Shown piece by piece: positions 1-6,737 of a DNA stretch of 12,855 bases; the stretch's first letter is position 1, and each line of letters begins with the position of its first letter. Origin of the DNA: Candidatus Zhuqueibacterota bacterium. Its GTDB lineage: Bacteria; SM23-31. The stretch is taken from positions 1 through 12,855 of the forward strand of contig JADFON010000021.1 of NCBI GenBank assembly GCA_022562855.1, in the 5' to 3' direction. The translations under genes and the position numbers were made by a program. A model generated the notes under the pieces. The model saw only the letters and a list, made by a program, of their open reading frames with translations, searched no databases and was not told the DNA's origin.

Positions 1-1
1 A

Positions 2-913
2 GAAACGGGTTCGTCGAACTCATTGTCGATATCCGGCAAAGTTGGCGGTACGATTTTAAAGGAACTGGGTTTCATTGATGAAGATGACGCAAGGGTTGTG
101 GCGTCAAAGAGTAAAGGCGGTTTTTTAAAAGAAAACGTTGACGATTTAGATGCGCAATTTGCCCTGAACGGGGTTGAAATTACTCTTGGAACAAATAAAA
201 TAGAAAATGTTATCGAGGGTCTGACTCTAAACCTTTTAAAAGCGCAAGATGAGGACGACCAGAGTGAAACAATTACGGTTTTGGCAGATAACGACCAGAT
301 AAAAGAAGAAATAAAAGGATTTATTGAGGATTATAATAGTTTATTAAAATTTATAAACGCCAAAACCCGTGTAGACGGTGTTACGGGAAAAAGGGGCGCT
401 CTATCGGGAAATTTTACGGTGCTGCAGTTAAAATTCAAACTGAGAGATATAGCTTCCAGTTTGTTCATCGGGGATGAAAATAAGAATGTAAGAAGCCTGT
501 CGGATCTTGGAATTAAAATTGACAGGGACGGTACTTTGAAAATTGATGATGAAGATGCTTTTGATAAAAAAATATCAGAAAATCAAATTGAAGTAAGCAA
601 CTTATTTAATTCGGAAAACGGGATCGCCAATAGACTTGAATCGGTATTGAAAAGATTTACTAAAACCGGGGGTGTGATAGGTGATTTTGATAAGAGTATT
701 CAACTAAGAATTCGCAACATAGACAAAAGATCACGAAGAATTAATGATCGTCTGAAGGGACGAGAATTGAGTTTGCGTCAGCGGTTCATAAGTTTACAGA
801 GATTATTGACATCCTTAAACTCACAGCAAGCGCTGTTGCGGCAGATTAGTTTTCAGGCGCCAGGGTTAAACCTTGGGTTTTCTCAACCCCAGTTTTTCAG
901 GATAAGGTTGTAA
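2..913 (+). CDS. fliD: Flagellar filament cap protein FliD, C-terminal part (5' end outside window)
   Basis: FliD caps the growing flagellar filament and helps exported flagellin fold at the tip. The frame is open from base 2, so about 303 C-terminal residues are visible; whole FliD proteins usually have 450 or more. The visible part carries FliD hallmarks. The segment DAQFALNGVEI leads to NVIEGLTLNLL, the usual 'a-F-vdGv...N-i-dvi-GvTl-Ll' pattern. Then comes LGIKIDRDGTLKID, followed by VSNLFNSENGIANRLESVL. The C-terminal helical region ends with a Gln-rich SLNSQQALL stretch, as expected of the coiled-coil leg domain. The tail after it (GLNLGFSQPQFFRIRL) seems particular to this lineage. The gene is followed by flaG, a common neighbour, but no fliS follows. 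Family assignment is firm; the true start lies upstream. Confidence 0.93.
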   Translation, partial: ETGSSNSLSISGKVGGTILKELGFIDEDDARVVASKSKGGFLKENVDDLDAQFALNGVEITLGTNKIENVIEGLTLNLLKAQDEDDQSETITVLADNDQIKEEIKGFIEDYNSLLKFINAKTRVDGVTGKRGALSGNFTVLQLKFKLRDIASSLFIGDENKNVRSLSDLGIKIDRDGTLKIDDEDAFDKKISENQIEVSNLFNSENGIANRLESVLKRFTKTGGVIGDFDKSIQLRIRNIDKRSRRINDRLKGRELSLRQRFISLQRLLTSLNSQQALLRQISFQAPGLNLGFSQPQFFRIRL

Positions 914-965
914 TGGACATACTGATATTTTATTTGAAAAACAAGATTCTATTATGAAAATAAAA

Positions 966-976
966 CCCGATTCGGG
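966..976. repeat. Short perfect palindrome CCCGA-T-TCGGG before flaG
   Basis: In the fliD-flaG gap, CCCGA (966-970) and TCGGG (972-976) are exact inverted arms around one base. As RNA this could make only a 4-bp stem with an ATT loop, followed by a mixed A/T stretch, so it would be a poor terminator. It could equally be a protein-binding site or chance. Confidence 0.25.
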
Positions 977-1013
977 AATCATTATTTTAACTTATACATC
1001 ACTCAGAAGTGTT

Positions 1014-1032
1014 TAAAGGGGGTGACGTTTTG
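1014..1032 (+). promoter_or_regulatory. Strong ribosome binding site that selects a TTG start for flaG
   Basis: A run of AAAGGGGGTG (1015-1024) ends five bases before an in-frame TTG at 1030. The upstream in-frame GTG at 1009 has no purine-rich site before it and would put this Shine-Dalgarno run inside the coding sequence. TTG 1030 is therefore the better start. Confidence 0.6.
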
Positions 1033-1404
1033 GTTAACGAAGGAATAAAGGCAAATTCCGGACCAACATTTTCTGTTAATATTGCGCCGGTACCCGTTCC
1101 GAATCCAAAAAGGGAACCACTGACAGACACTACGATCGAAAATATTGAGAATATAGCGCCACGTCCACGGGAAAAGCCGGATTCGGAAATACTCGAAAAG
1201 ATCGCGGAAGAGATAAATAGCGACCCTCGTATATTTAACACAGTAATGTCATTTTCAATTGACGATGCAACGGGACAAACAGTCATTAAGATATTGGACC
1301 GCGATTCAGAAAAAGTAATTCGGGAAATTCCTCTGTCGGAAATGCTGAAATTAGCAGCGAAACTTGCTGATATAATTGGCAGAATCGTTGACGAAACAGT
1401 ATGA
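1030..1404 (+). CDS. flaG: FlaG family flagellar protein
   Basis: FlaG proteins are small soluble proteins encoded beside fliD; in several bacteria their loss alters filament length or motility, but the biochemical role is unclear. From the TTG start the product has 124 residues, typical for the family. The first half is Pro-rich and probably disordered. The second half has the conserved core: MSFSIDDATGQTVIKILD, then EKVIREIPLSEML, matching the family pattern 'F..de.tg..vvkv.D..t.evIRqIP.eemL'. The end is a short helix without the Gly-x-hydrophobic tail seen in some members. It lies 116 bp after fliD and 42 bp before flgM, probably in the same operon. A longer form from GTG 1009 (131 residues) is possible but has no ribosome binding site. 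Confidence 0.88.
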   Translation: MVNEGIKANSGPTFSVNIAPVPVPNPKREPLTDTTIENIENIAPRPREKPDSEILEKIAEEINSDPRIFNTVMSFSIDDATGQTVIKILDRDSEKVIREIPLSEMLKLAAKLADIIGRIVDETV

Positions 1405-1446
1405 AGGATTTTTTGTTTGCATTCAAATTTAAAATATTAAAAGAAC

Positions 1447-1752
1447 ATGAATATAAATAGCATAAACAGGTTAGCCGCTTTATCCGGGAGTTTAGATTCA
1501 TCTAACAAGCGGACAAGTTCGGCTAAAGCAAAGAAAACAGATCAGGTTCAGATTTCTGAAGAGGCACGGAAAAAACAGTCCATCGATGATTTAGTGAATA
1601 AAGTCAAACAGTACCTTGACCGCATTCCAGATATTCGCGAAAGCAAAGTGGAAGAAATTACTTTGAAGTTAAAACAAGGGTATGTGTTAGATGAGAATCA
1701 ATTATCAATAATCGCCGAACGGATCAAAAGCCAGCTTCAAAAAATATTATGA
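1447..1752 (+). CDS. flgM: FlgM-like negative regulator of flagellin synthesis (anti-sigma-28)
   Basis: FlgM binds the flagellar sigma factor FliA (sigma-28) and is exported through the completed hook-basal body, which frees the sigma factor for late genes. The 101-residue product fits the family (about 85-105). It has the conserved DQVQISEEA segment (residues 32-40) after a disordered Ser/Lys-rich start. The sigma-binding C-terminal half has RIPDIRESKVEEI (59-71), KLKQGYVLDENQL (74-86) and the helix IIAERI. The first residues (MNINSINRLAAL) fit a type III export signal, which is inference. The ribosome binding site is weak (AAAAGAA). The stop overlaps the next start in ATGA (1749-1752), so translation of the two genes is probably coupled. 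No fliA is in the window. Confidence 0.87.
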   Translation: MNINSINRLAALSGSLDSSNKRTSSAKAKKTDQVQISEEARKKQSIDDLVNKVKQYLDRIPDIRESKVEEITLKLKQGYVLDENQLSIIAERIKSQLQKIL

Positions 1753-2177
1753 CACAATCAACCGAATCTGCACAGTTATTAATCGAAAGTTGTTTAGATG
1801 GACTCGGAGAAATTGCGCAATTATCCCGTGATATTAGGACTTCGGTCGACAATGACGAAACTGAGTCATTAGAGCCTCTTTTCGCACAACGTAGCATAGA
1901 GATCGAAAAGATTACAGGATTGGAAGTCAAACTTGGAAAGATGCTCAACAGTAAACACAAAGTAATTAATAATCCTGAGATAAAAGATTACAAGCAAAAA
2001 CGTGAATCTCTTTTTCATGATATTCAGGAAATCGACAGACAGGTAAATTTATTGATTACCGCCTCCAAAGAAACTGTCCTTTCCGAGATGAAAGAACTCT
2101 ACCGTGGCAGAAAAATGAATGACGGCTATTTAACTATACCCGCTTATTCTTCCGCATTTATCGACACAAAAGAGTAA
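1749..2177 (+). CDS. FlgN/FliT-type flagellar export chaperone
   Basis: This 142-residue helical, charged protein has the size and profile of FlgN (chaperone for hook-filament junction proteins FlgK/FlgL) and FliT (chaperone for FliD). Long helices cover roughly residues 5-45 and 65-115. The end, LYRGRKMNDGY followed by the terminal AFIDTKE, recalls the 'k-Y...FiD.k' tail common in both families. Translational coupling to flgM favours FlgN, since flgM-flgN pairs are frequent. The nearby fliD, and the absence of flgK and flgL downstream, leave FliT possible, so I give no symbol. It is the last gene of the fliD-flaG-flgM cluster, with 199 bp of non-coding DNA after it. Confidence 0.72.
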   Translation: MTQSTESAQLLIESCLDGLGEIAQLSRDIRTSVDNDETESLEPLFAQRSIEIEKITGLEVKLGKMLNSKHKVINNPEIKDYKQKRESLFHDIQEIDRQVNLLITASKETVLSEMKELYRGRKMNDGYLTIPAYSSAFIDTKE

Positions 2178-2270
2178 TATCCCTTAATACATCACCAGAC
2201 TAATCTGCAATTCGCCCGTTTTTACACGTGTGATACTACCAATCATAACTATTATTCCCTTTATATACTC

Positions 2271-2299
2271 TTGACTTTTTGGTAAAGAAATTTTAAATT
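2271..2299 (+). promoter_or_regulatory. Possible sigma-70-type promoter for fapA, overlapping an inverted repeat
   Basis: TTGACT (2271-2276) and TAAATT (2294-2299) are separated by 17 bases, the ideal spacing; the second box matches the consensus at only 4 of 6 bases. An AT-rich inverted repeat, AAAGAA (2284-2289) and TTCTTT (2298-2303), straddles the -10 box and could be an operator. The region is AT-rich, so chance matches are likely. No clear sigma-28 sequence was seen in this gap. Confidence 0.33.
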
Positions 2300-2376
2300 C
2301 TTTTAGTTTTCGATTCAAAAATGTTGTACGAATAGAATCTAAAAATTTTATTATTGAATGAGATAAAGGTGTCGCT

Positions 2377-3771
2377 ATGCCCGGTGGAAAAGACGGATAT
2401 GTAAAAGTAAGAATTTTGCAGAACGGTCTCGAAGCTGCTATCACGGTAAACCAGGGTCAGGAGGATGGCAAACAGGTGACCATCGATATGGCAAATGCCG
2501 CAATAAAAAAGGAAAAGGTCGTAGTTGGAATAGATACTGATTTGCTGCAAAGCATTTTCAAAGATGAGGAGTTTGGCAAAGAGATTATTATTGCACACGG
2601 GAAACCTGCCGTCGATGGAAAAGATGCAAAAATAAAATTGTTTATAAATACAAAGGTAGACTTCGTACCTAAGGAAGACGAAAAAGGTAATGTGGATTTT
2701 AAAGATATCAAATTGATCCAAAATGTGACGAAAGGGCAAAAGTTAGCTGAAGTGATTCCTCCGGTTCCAGGAGAAGCCGGGCTCACGGTAACCGACCGCA
2801 AGCTTCTTCCTGTTGTGGGTAAGGTAATACAGCTTCCACGTGGAGACAATACAGAAGTCTCCCCTGATAATCCGAATATATTGATAGCATCGATTGACGG
2901 AAATATAAGGCTAAAAGGCTCTATCTTAAACATCGATGAAGTATACGAAGTCAAAGGTGATATTGACTTCAAAACCGGTAATATTGACTATATAGGGTCA
3001 TTGCTTATTAAGGGGGATGTTAAGGCAGGATTTGAAGTATCTTCAAAAAGCGATATTGAAATATCCGGGCTTGTTGAAGATGCAAAAATAACTACAGCAG
3101 GAAATGTGATAATCAAGAATGGATTCTTAGGCAGGAACAATGGTCTTATTGAGGCTGAAGGTGACGTAATTTTGAAATTTTGTGAAAACCAAACTATTAA
3201 GGCAAAAGGCAAAATAATTGTCGGCGAAGCGGTATTACACAGCAATTTGCAAAGTGAATCGGTAATTGAAGTTCAAGGCAGAAAAGGGACGATTGTCGGG
3301 GGTTTTACAAGGGCAGTTGAAGGAATCATTGTAAAGGAACTGGGAAACTACCAGGAAACGAGAACAGAAGTGATCGTCGGTGTTGACGAAAAAATCGAGA
3401 AAGCAATCAAAGAAGTTGAAGAAGAGGCAGAAAAAATTAACGATAATCTTGACAATGTAAAAAAGGCGATTTACGCGCTTTATAAAAAGAAAATGAGTAC
3501 CGGCAAACTGCAGGAAGACCAGGAAAAACTGCTGGTGAAATTGCAGGGTTTACAGTCGCAACTGCCGAAACATAAAAAAGCTCTGGCGGAAAAAAAGGAA
3601 AAAATCGAAAAAGAAATGGAAAAATATTCGGAAGTTACAATAGACGTTCTTGGGAATGTTTATCGGGGGACAAGAATAACAATACAAAAATTTCGGAAAG
3701 TTATTACAGAAGACAGGCAAAAAGTACGATACCAGGTGGTGGAAAAGGAGATAAAAGAAATATCGTTGTAA
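2377..3771 (+). CDS. fapA: FapA family protein (DUF342), flagellar assembly protein A
   Basis: FapA/DUF342 proteins occur near motility genes; in Vibrio one member links the glucose phosphotransferase system to polar flagellation. The exact role elsewhere is unknown. The 464-residue product has three parts. The N-terminal domain spans about 1-130 (GYVKVRILQNGLEA, and IKKEKVVVGID at 43-53). The IPPVPGEAG segment (127-135) and a GDNTEVSPDNPNILIASIDG-like stretch (156-175) follow, typical of the family. A beta-helix-like middle (about 190-330) has repeated short 'GDIDF/GSLLIKGDV/GNVIIKNG' turns. A coiled coil rich in Lys and Glu (about 337-417) precedes the closing VYRGTRITIQKF (428-439). The ATG has a good site, AAAGGTG (2365-2371), five bases upstream. 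It is not tightly coupled to the flagellar cluster and ends 7 bp from the convergent porD-like gene. Confidence 0.88.
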   Translation: MPGGKDGYVKVRILQNGLEAAITVNQGQEDGKQVTIDMANAAIKKEKVVVGIDTDLLQSIFKDEEFGKEIIIAHGKPAVDGKDAKIKLFINTKVDFVPKEDEKGNVDFKDIKLIQNVTKGQKLAEVIPPVPGEAGLTVTDRKLLPVVGKVIQLPRGDNTEVSPDNPNILIASIDGNIRLKGSILNIDEVYEVKGDIDFKTGNIDYIGSLLIKGDVKAGFEVSSKSDIEISGLVEDAKITTAGNVIIKNGFLGRNNGLIEAEGDVILKFCENQTIKAKGKIIVGEAVLHSNLQSESVIEVQGRKGTIVGGFTRAVEGIIVKELGNYQETRTEVIVGVDEKIEKAIKEVEEEAEKINDNLDNVKKAIYALYKKKMSTGKLQEDQEKLLVKLQGLQSQLPKHKKALAEKKEKIEKEMEKYSEVTIDVLGNVYRGTRITIQKFRKVITEDRQKVRYQVVEKEIKEISL

Positions 3772-3778
3772 AATATAT

Positions 3779-4636
3779 TTATTTTTTTAACAGAAAAATT
3801 TTGTAATATTCGGTGTGGTTTGTGTCTATTTTCAAAAGAATCGAGTATTGTGATGTATCTGCTGAAAATAATGCCGCCAGGTTCGAGTATTCACTCGAAA
3901 AGAAATCTTTCAAAAAGTCTTTCTCAATTGGGTTGTCCGCTACATTTTCAAGTAGTTCAATAACTGCCCCGGCAGCAAATTTTGTCTCTTCTTCGTTATT
4001 GTCTACATACCAATACATAGCTGCGTCATATGCAAAGGTCATTTCCCTGAACAGTTTATGAGATTCACGTAAATAATTCAGGACATATTCTTCCCGTCTG
4101 TCCCACCATCGATTGTATTTGTCGGCTTGTCCCATGCGGGCGATTTCGAGAGATTTCACAAAGTATTCTTCCCCGCCATGCAGATTGTAACGGTCTAAAA
4201 GTTCACCGATGATAATATAAATGTAATAATCGAACAAACTTGTAAAAGAGTTGAAAATATTTTGGTCAAAAATGAGCGGCTGGTTATTCTGATAAGCATA
4301 GCGCCACTCTCTATCCATTTTCTTGTACCCTGTCGATTGACTGGCGACAAACATCTGCGCTGAATAAACGTCTTCAAACGAGGGCCGCACCCTGTCGATT
4401 ACAATTTCAATTTTCAAATTTATTTCAAAAGGAATTTGACCGTCTGTCCATCTTTGAGATTCGATATAATGTTTGATATTCCGGTCAAATCCTTGCAGTT
4501 CTGCTCTTTTTTCCTGGTACAGTTTTTCCAACTTTACCGTAACGTCAGTTTTAATGATTTGACCTGAAACGGCTTCAAAACCTGTAAAAAAAATAAAGAC
4601 TATGATTGATAATAAATTAATGACGGCAGGTCTCAT
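3779..4636 (-). CDS. porD: DUF4835 family protein, PorD-like (type IX secretion associated)
   Basis: DUF4835/PorD proteins of Bacteroidota are annotated as type IX secretion proteins; their molecular job is poorly known. The 285-residue product starts with a signal peptide (hydrophobic about 6-19, likely cut near VSG-Q, residue 25), so it is exported. Family features seen are ESQRWTDGQIPFE (59-71), RPSFEDVYSAQMF (84-96), the core NNQPLIFDQNIFNS (117-130), the Tyr-rich DYYIYIIIGELLDRY (136-150) and LHGGEEYF (152-159). WWDRREEY follows at 177-184. The ATG at 4636 is preceded on this strand by AAAGG (4648-4644) with seven bases of spacing. The usual Bacteroidota neighbours (coaBC, recN) are absent; the gene instead diverges from a beta-barrel gene. 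I am fairly sure of the family and less sure that the T9SS role holds here. Confidence 0.75.
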   Translation of the reverse strand: MRPAVINLLSIIVFIFFTGFEAVSGQIIKTDVTVKLEKLYQEKRAELQGFDRNIKHYIESQRWTDGQIPFEINLKIEIVIDRVRPSFEDVYSAQMFVASQSTGYKKMDREWRYAYQNNQPLIFDQNIFNSFTSLFDYYIYIIIGELLDRYNLHGGEEYFVKSLEIARMGQADKYNRWWDRREEYVLNYLRESHKLFREMTFAYDAAMYWYVDNNEEETKFAAGAVIELLENVADNPIEKDFLKDFFSSEYSNLAALFSADTSQYSILLKIDTNHTEYYKIFLLKK

Positions 4637-4802
4637 CCATTTACCTTTACATTGTTTCTTTTTTTTGCAGTAAAATACCCAATTTGGTTTCAGAAATCAA
4701 GCAAATTAAGCTATAATGAGAGATTACTTGATTTTATGAAAGATTTTTGTAGTTTACGGGTCGTAATATCTTGCAAACAGAGAAATTAGTGCGCAATACA
4801 TT
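4637..4802. other. Divergent intergenic region between porD-like gene and beta-barrel gene
   Basis: This 166-bp AT-rich spacer must hold promoters for both genes. On the + strand, TAATAT (4764-4769) is a fair -10 candidate without a convincing -35. TTTG (4746-4749) followed 17 bases later by TATCTTG is a poor match to the Bacteroidota promoter. The palindrome TTACG-GGT-CGTAA (4754-4766) lies in the same place and recurs inside the barrel gene at 5289-5301. Confidence 0.4.
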
Positions 4803-5627
4803 ATGACGACATCAAAATACTATGTATTTAAACTATTGACAAGTATAATAGTTGTATTTATTTTCTTTGCTTTGTGCAACGGGAATATATTGAGTCAGAC
4901 CATCTCCTATTCAGTAGGAACAGGCAACTTTGCCCGGTTAAAAGATGAGAAAATCTTTTTTCAACCTGGGATGTTCAGCGATGTCGCCGGAGTGCGGGTT
5001 GACGCATATTATTCCCGTCCATATGGAATTAAGGAGCTTGAGAAGGGTTCTTTTATGGTGATTTATCCTGTAAACAGTCACAGGTTAGGTTTTTCTTATG
5101 GTTCGACGGGAAATAAATTATTTTCCGAAAATGAACTGTCTTTAATACATATGTTTCCGTTGAAATCTTATTTATTTTTGACAAACGAGTTTAACTGGCT
5201 TAGTGTCAGCATAACAGGTTTTGACCGCATGTCCGATTTTTCGGTGACGGAAGGGATATACTTTATGTGGAACAATATTAACGCAGGGTTACGGGTCGTA
5301 AATATTGCTTCGAGTGGTACGGCTAATTCGCGTACCGGTACAAACCGTTCCGTCCAATACCTTTTAGGATATAAACCTTCCATGCGCGTGGCAACTAATT
5401 TTGCTGTTATTTCTGAATCCGGATTTCCGGCTGCATGGGTGTTGAGTACAAACCTCATGGTTTACAGTAATTTTGCTCTCTTAATAGAAGTCGGTGAAAA
5501 GCCGTCTGTTTATTCCATCGGGGCGGAATTGCAAAGAGCAAATTACATATTTACCTATCATTTGAAACAACACCAGGATCTGGGATCTACATCTCAAATT
5601 GGTATCAGTTACAGCTTTTCAAGGTAA
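4803..5627 (+). CDS. Predicted outer-membrane beta-barrel protein, unrecognised family
   Basis: I do not recognise this 274-residue protein by name. An N-terminal signal peptide is clear: Lys10, a hydrophobic core at about 11-25, and a probable cut near LSQ-T (residue 32). The rest consists of short alternating strands rich in Tyr, Phe, Ser, Gly and Asn, for example HRLGFSYGSTGN, FNWLSVSITGF and NINAGLRVVNIAS. It ends in a strand with aromatics, QIGISYSFSR, as expected of an outer-membrane barrel. The size would suit 10-14 strands. No Shine-Dalgarno sequence precedes the ATG. It diverges from a PorD-like gene, and PorV, PorQ and PorP/SprF proteins of T9SS are barrels of this kind, so an envelope or T9SS-accessory role is possible; that is inference from context only. 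It is probably monocistronic. Confidence 0.68.
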   Translation: MTTSKYYVFKLLTSIIVVFIFFALCNGNILSQTISYSVGTGNFARLKDEKIFFQPGMFSDVAGVRVDAYYSRPYGIKELEKGSFMVIYPVNSHRLGFSYGSTGNKLFSENELSLIHMFPLKSYLFLTNEFNWLSVSITGFDRMSDFSVTEGIYFMWNNINAGLRVVNIASSGTANSRTGTNRSVQYLLGYKPSMRVATNFAVISESGFPAAWVLSTNLMVYSNFALLIEVGEKPSVYSIGAELQRANYIFTYHLKQHQDLGSTSQIGISYSFSR

Positions 5628-5681
5628 ATGCGTAAATAATTCGTTCAGCGCCAGGAATAAGCCGGATTGTGCATGTTTGCT

Positions 5682-5708
5682 GCCGATATAATTCGGCTAT
5701 ATTTATTG
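5682..5708 (+). terminator. Weak hairpin after the beta-barrel gene, possible terminator
   Basis: GCCGA (5682-5686) and TCGGC (5693-5697) pair as a 5-bp stem with a TATAAT loop, followed by an AT-rich run (TATATTTATTG) and TTTTT slightly later. It lies 55 bp after the barrel gene stop and 80 bp before the next gene. The stem is short, so termination is uncertain. Confidence 0.35.
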
Positions 5709-5778
5709 TTTTTCACCGTCTTACGGATATTTTTTTATTTTAAAACGTAAAACTATGTATATGTAAACCGGATTCGAT

Positions 5779-6606
5779 GTGACTATTGACATAAAAATAG
5801 AATCTGCAAGGATTTCATTAGAAATTATAAGTGGGTCTGTCGAACAAGCGTGTGAAGATTACAAGAACGTACTGGATAATTACCGGTTTATTACTTCTTC
5901 GCCGATGGAAAAAAGTTATCTGATTAGCCTCGGTACGTTATTAGCCAGACAGGTTCGAAAACAACCGGATAACTTTTTGAAATTCTGCACCAGTATTTGG
6001 TCCGATTCATTTAAGGATGGAAAGGAACCGATAGGCTCGATTCTGGCAGCCCTCCAGGCGCTTAATCCGGATTCAATCATATCGGAAACCATCAAGATGT
6101 GCCGAAAGGCAAAAAATACCGATGACGTCGACATTCTGGTTTCCGGCTTTGAACCCGTAATTTTACGTGATCCGCATAAATATTTTCCGTTGTTGAAAAG
6201 CTGTATCGATGATGATAATATCTGGGTCAAAAGATTAGTGATCGTTACTATCGGGCACATTATGTTTCGGCACAAAAAGGAGGATATTACCACCGACTGT
6301 CTTGAACTTCTGAGAAATGAATTGTCGAATGAAAGCGAGCCTATCAGAAAAGCGACGAGTTGGATAATTGGGAGTTATGGTGTTAGGGCAGATCAGAACG
6401 CCGTAGCTTTGTTCATGAAGAGTTTTGCCGACTGCGAAAACCCTGTCGTAGTATGGAATTTTACCGAAGTATTCAGGCGTTCAAAGATTACTATACAAAA
6501 GGAGGTAAGCGATATTCTAATACCTTTATTTGAGAAATGGAGCGCGTCATCAAATGACAATATCAGTCAAAGCGCAAAAAGCGCGCTGAGAATCCTGAAA
6601 AAATAA
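5779..6606 (+). CDS. HEAT-repeat protein resembling the AlkD DNA glycosylase superfamily
   Basis: This 275-residue, all-helical protein has no signal peptide and is probably cytoplasmic. The GTG start is the first possible one after an in-frame TAA at 5764; the site before it is weak. The middle parallels AlkD-type alkylbase glycosylases, which are built of HEAT-like repeats: a segment NTDDVDIL (113-120) where AlkD has its N-W-D-x-V-D motif, then DDDNIWVKRLVIVTI (144-158) like 'n-lW-RR-aii', then EPIRKATSWIIGSYG (177-191) like 'IRKAigWaLReY'. Asp118 sits where AlkD's catalytic aspartate would be, but the tryptophan four residues before it is Thr114. The C-terminal third continues as generic HEAT helices. 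It could be a divergent DNA-repair protein or simply a HEAT scaffold. Family alignment was done from memory, so the AlkD link is tentative; the HEAT fold is more secure. Confidence 0.6.
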   Translation: MTIDIKIESARISLEIISGSVEQACEDYKNVLDNYRFITSSPMEKSYLISLGTLLARQVRKQPDNFLKFCTSIWSDSFKDGKEPIGSILAALQALNPDSIISETIKMCRKAKNTDDVDILVSGFEPVILRDPHKYFPLLKSCIDDDNIWVKRLVIVTIGHIMFRHKKEDITTDCLELLRNELSNESEPIRKATSWIIGSYGVRADQNAVALFMKSFADCENPVVVWNFTEVFRRSKITIQKEVSDILIPLFEKWSASSNDNISQSAKSALRILKK

Positions 6607-6660
6607 AATTAAATTCTAAAGTTCTTAAAATATATTGTAATATATGAAACTACATTGTGT

Positions 6661-6691
6661 TTTGAAATGTATTAGTATATTTGTATTTTTG
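6661..6691 (+). promoter_or_regulatory. Bacteroidota-type promoter for the Rho_N protein gene
   Basis: TTTG (6661-6664), 19 bases, then TATTTTTG (6684-6691) is an exact fit to the -33 TTTG / -7 TAnnTTTG promoter of Bacteroidota. Transcription would start near 6698, giving a leader of about 40 bases before the ATG at 6738. A second TAnnTTTG box, TATATTTG (6676-6683), lies just upstream. The region is very AT-rich, so a chance match cannot be excluded. Confidence 0.45.
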
Positions 6692-6737
6692 AGTACAATT
6701 CAGCAAGATATTTCTTAAAATAATCTATGAGGTTTTC

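Noticed and set aside
2457-2972. 171-residue reading frame on the - strand opposite fapA
   Set aside because: It is fully inside fapA, whose own frame has clear family motifs. The antisense product is a Ser/Thr/Pro/Phe-rich string typical of the complement of a Lys/Glu-rich gene.
5663-5690. Sigma-28 promoter suggested by GCCGATAT at 5682
   Set aside because: The -10 resemblance is good, but the place for the -35 (about 5663-5670) reads CGGATTGT, not TAAAGTTT, and the bases are better explained by the GCCGA/TCGGC hairpin.
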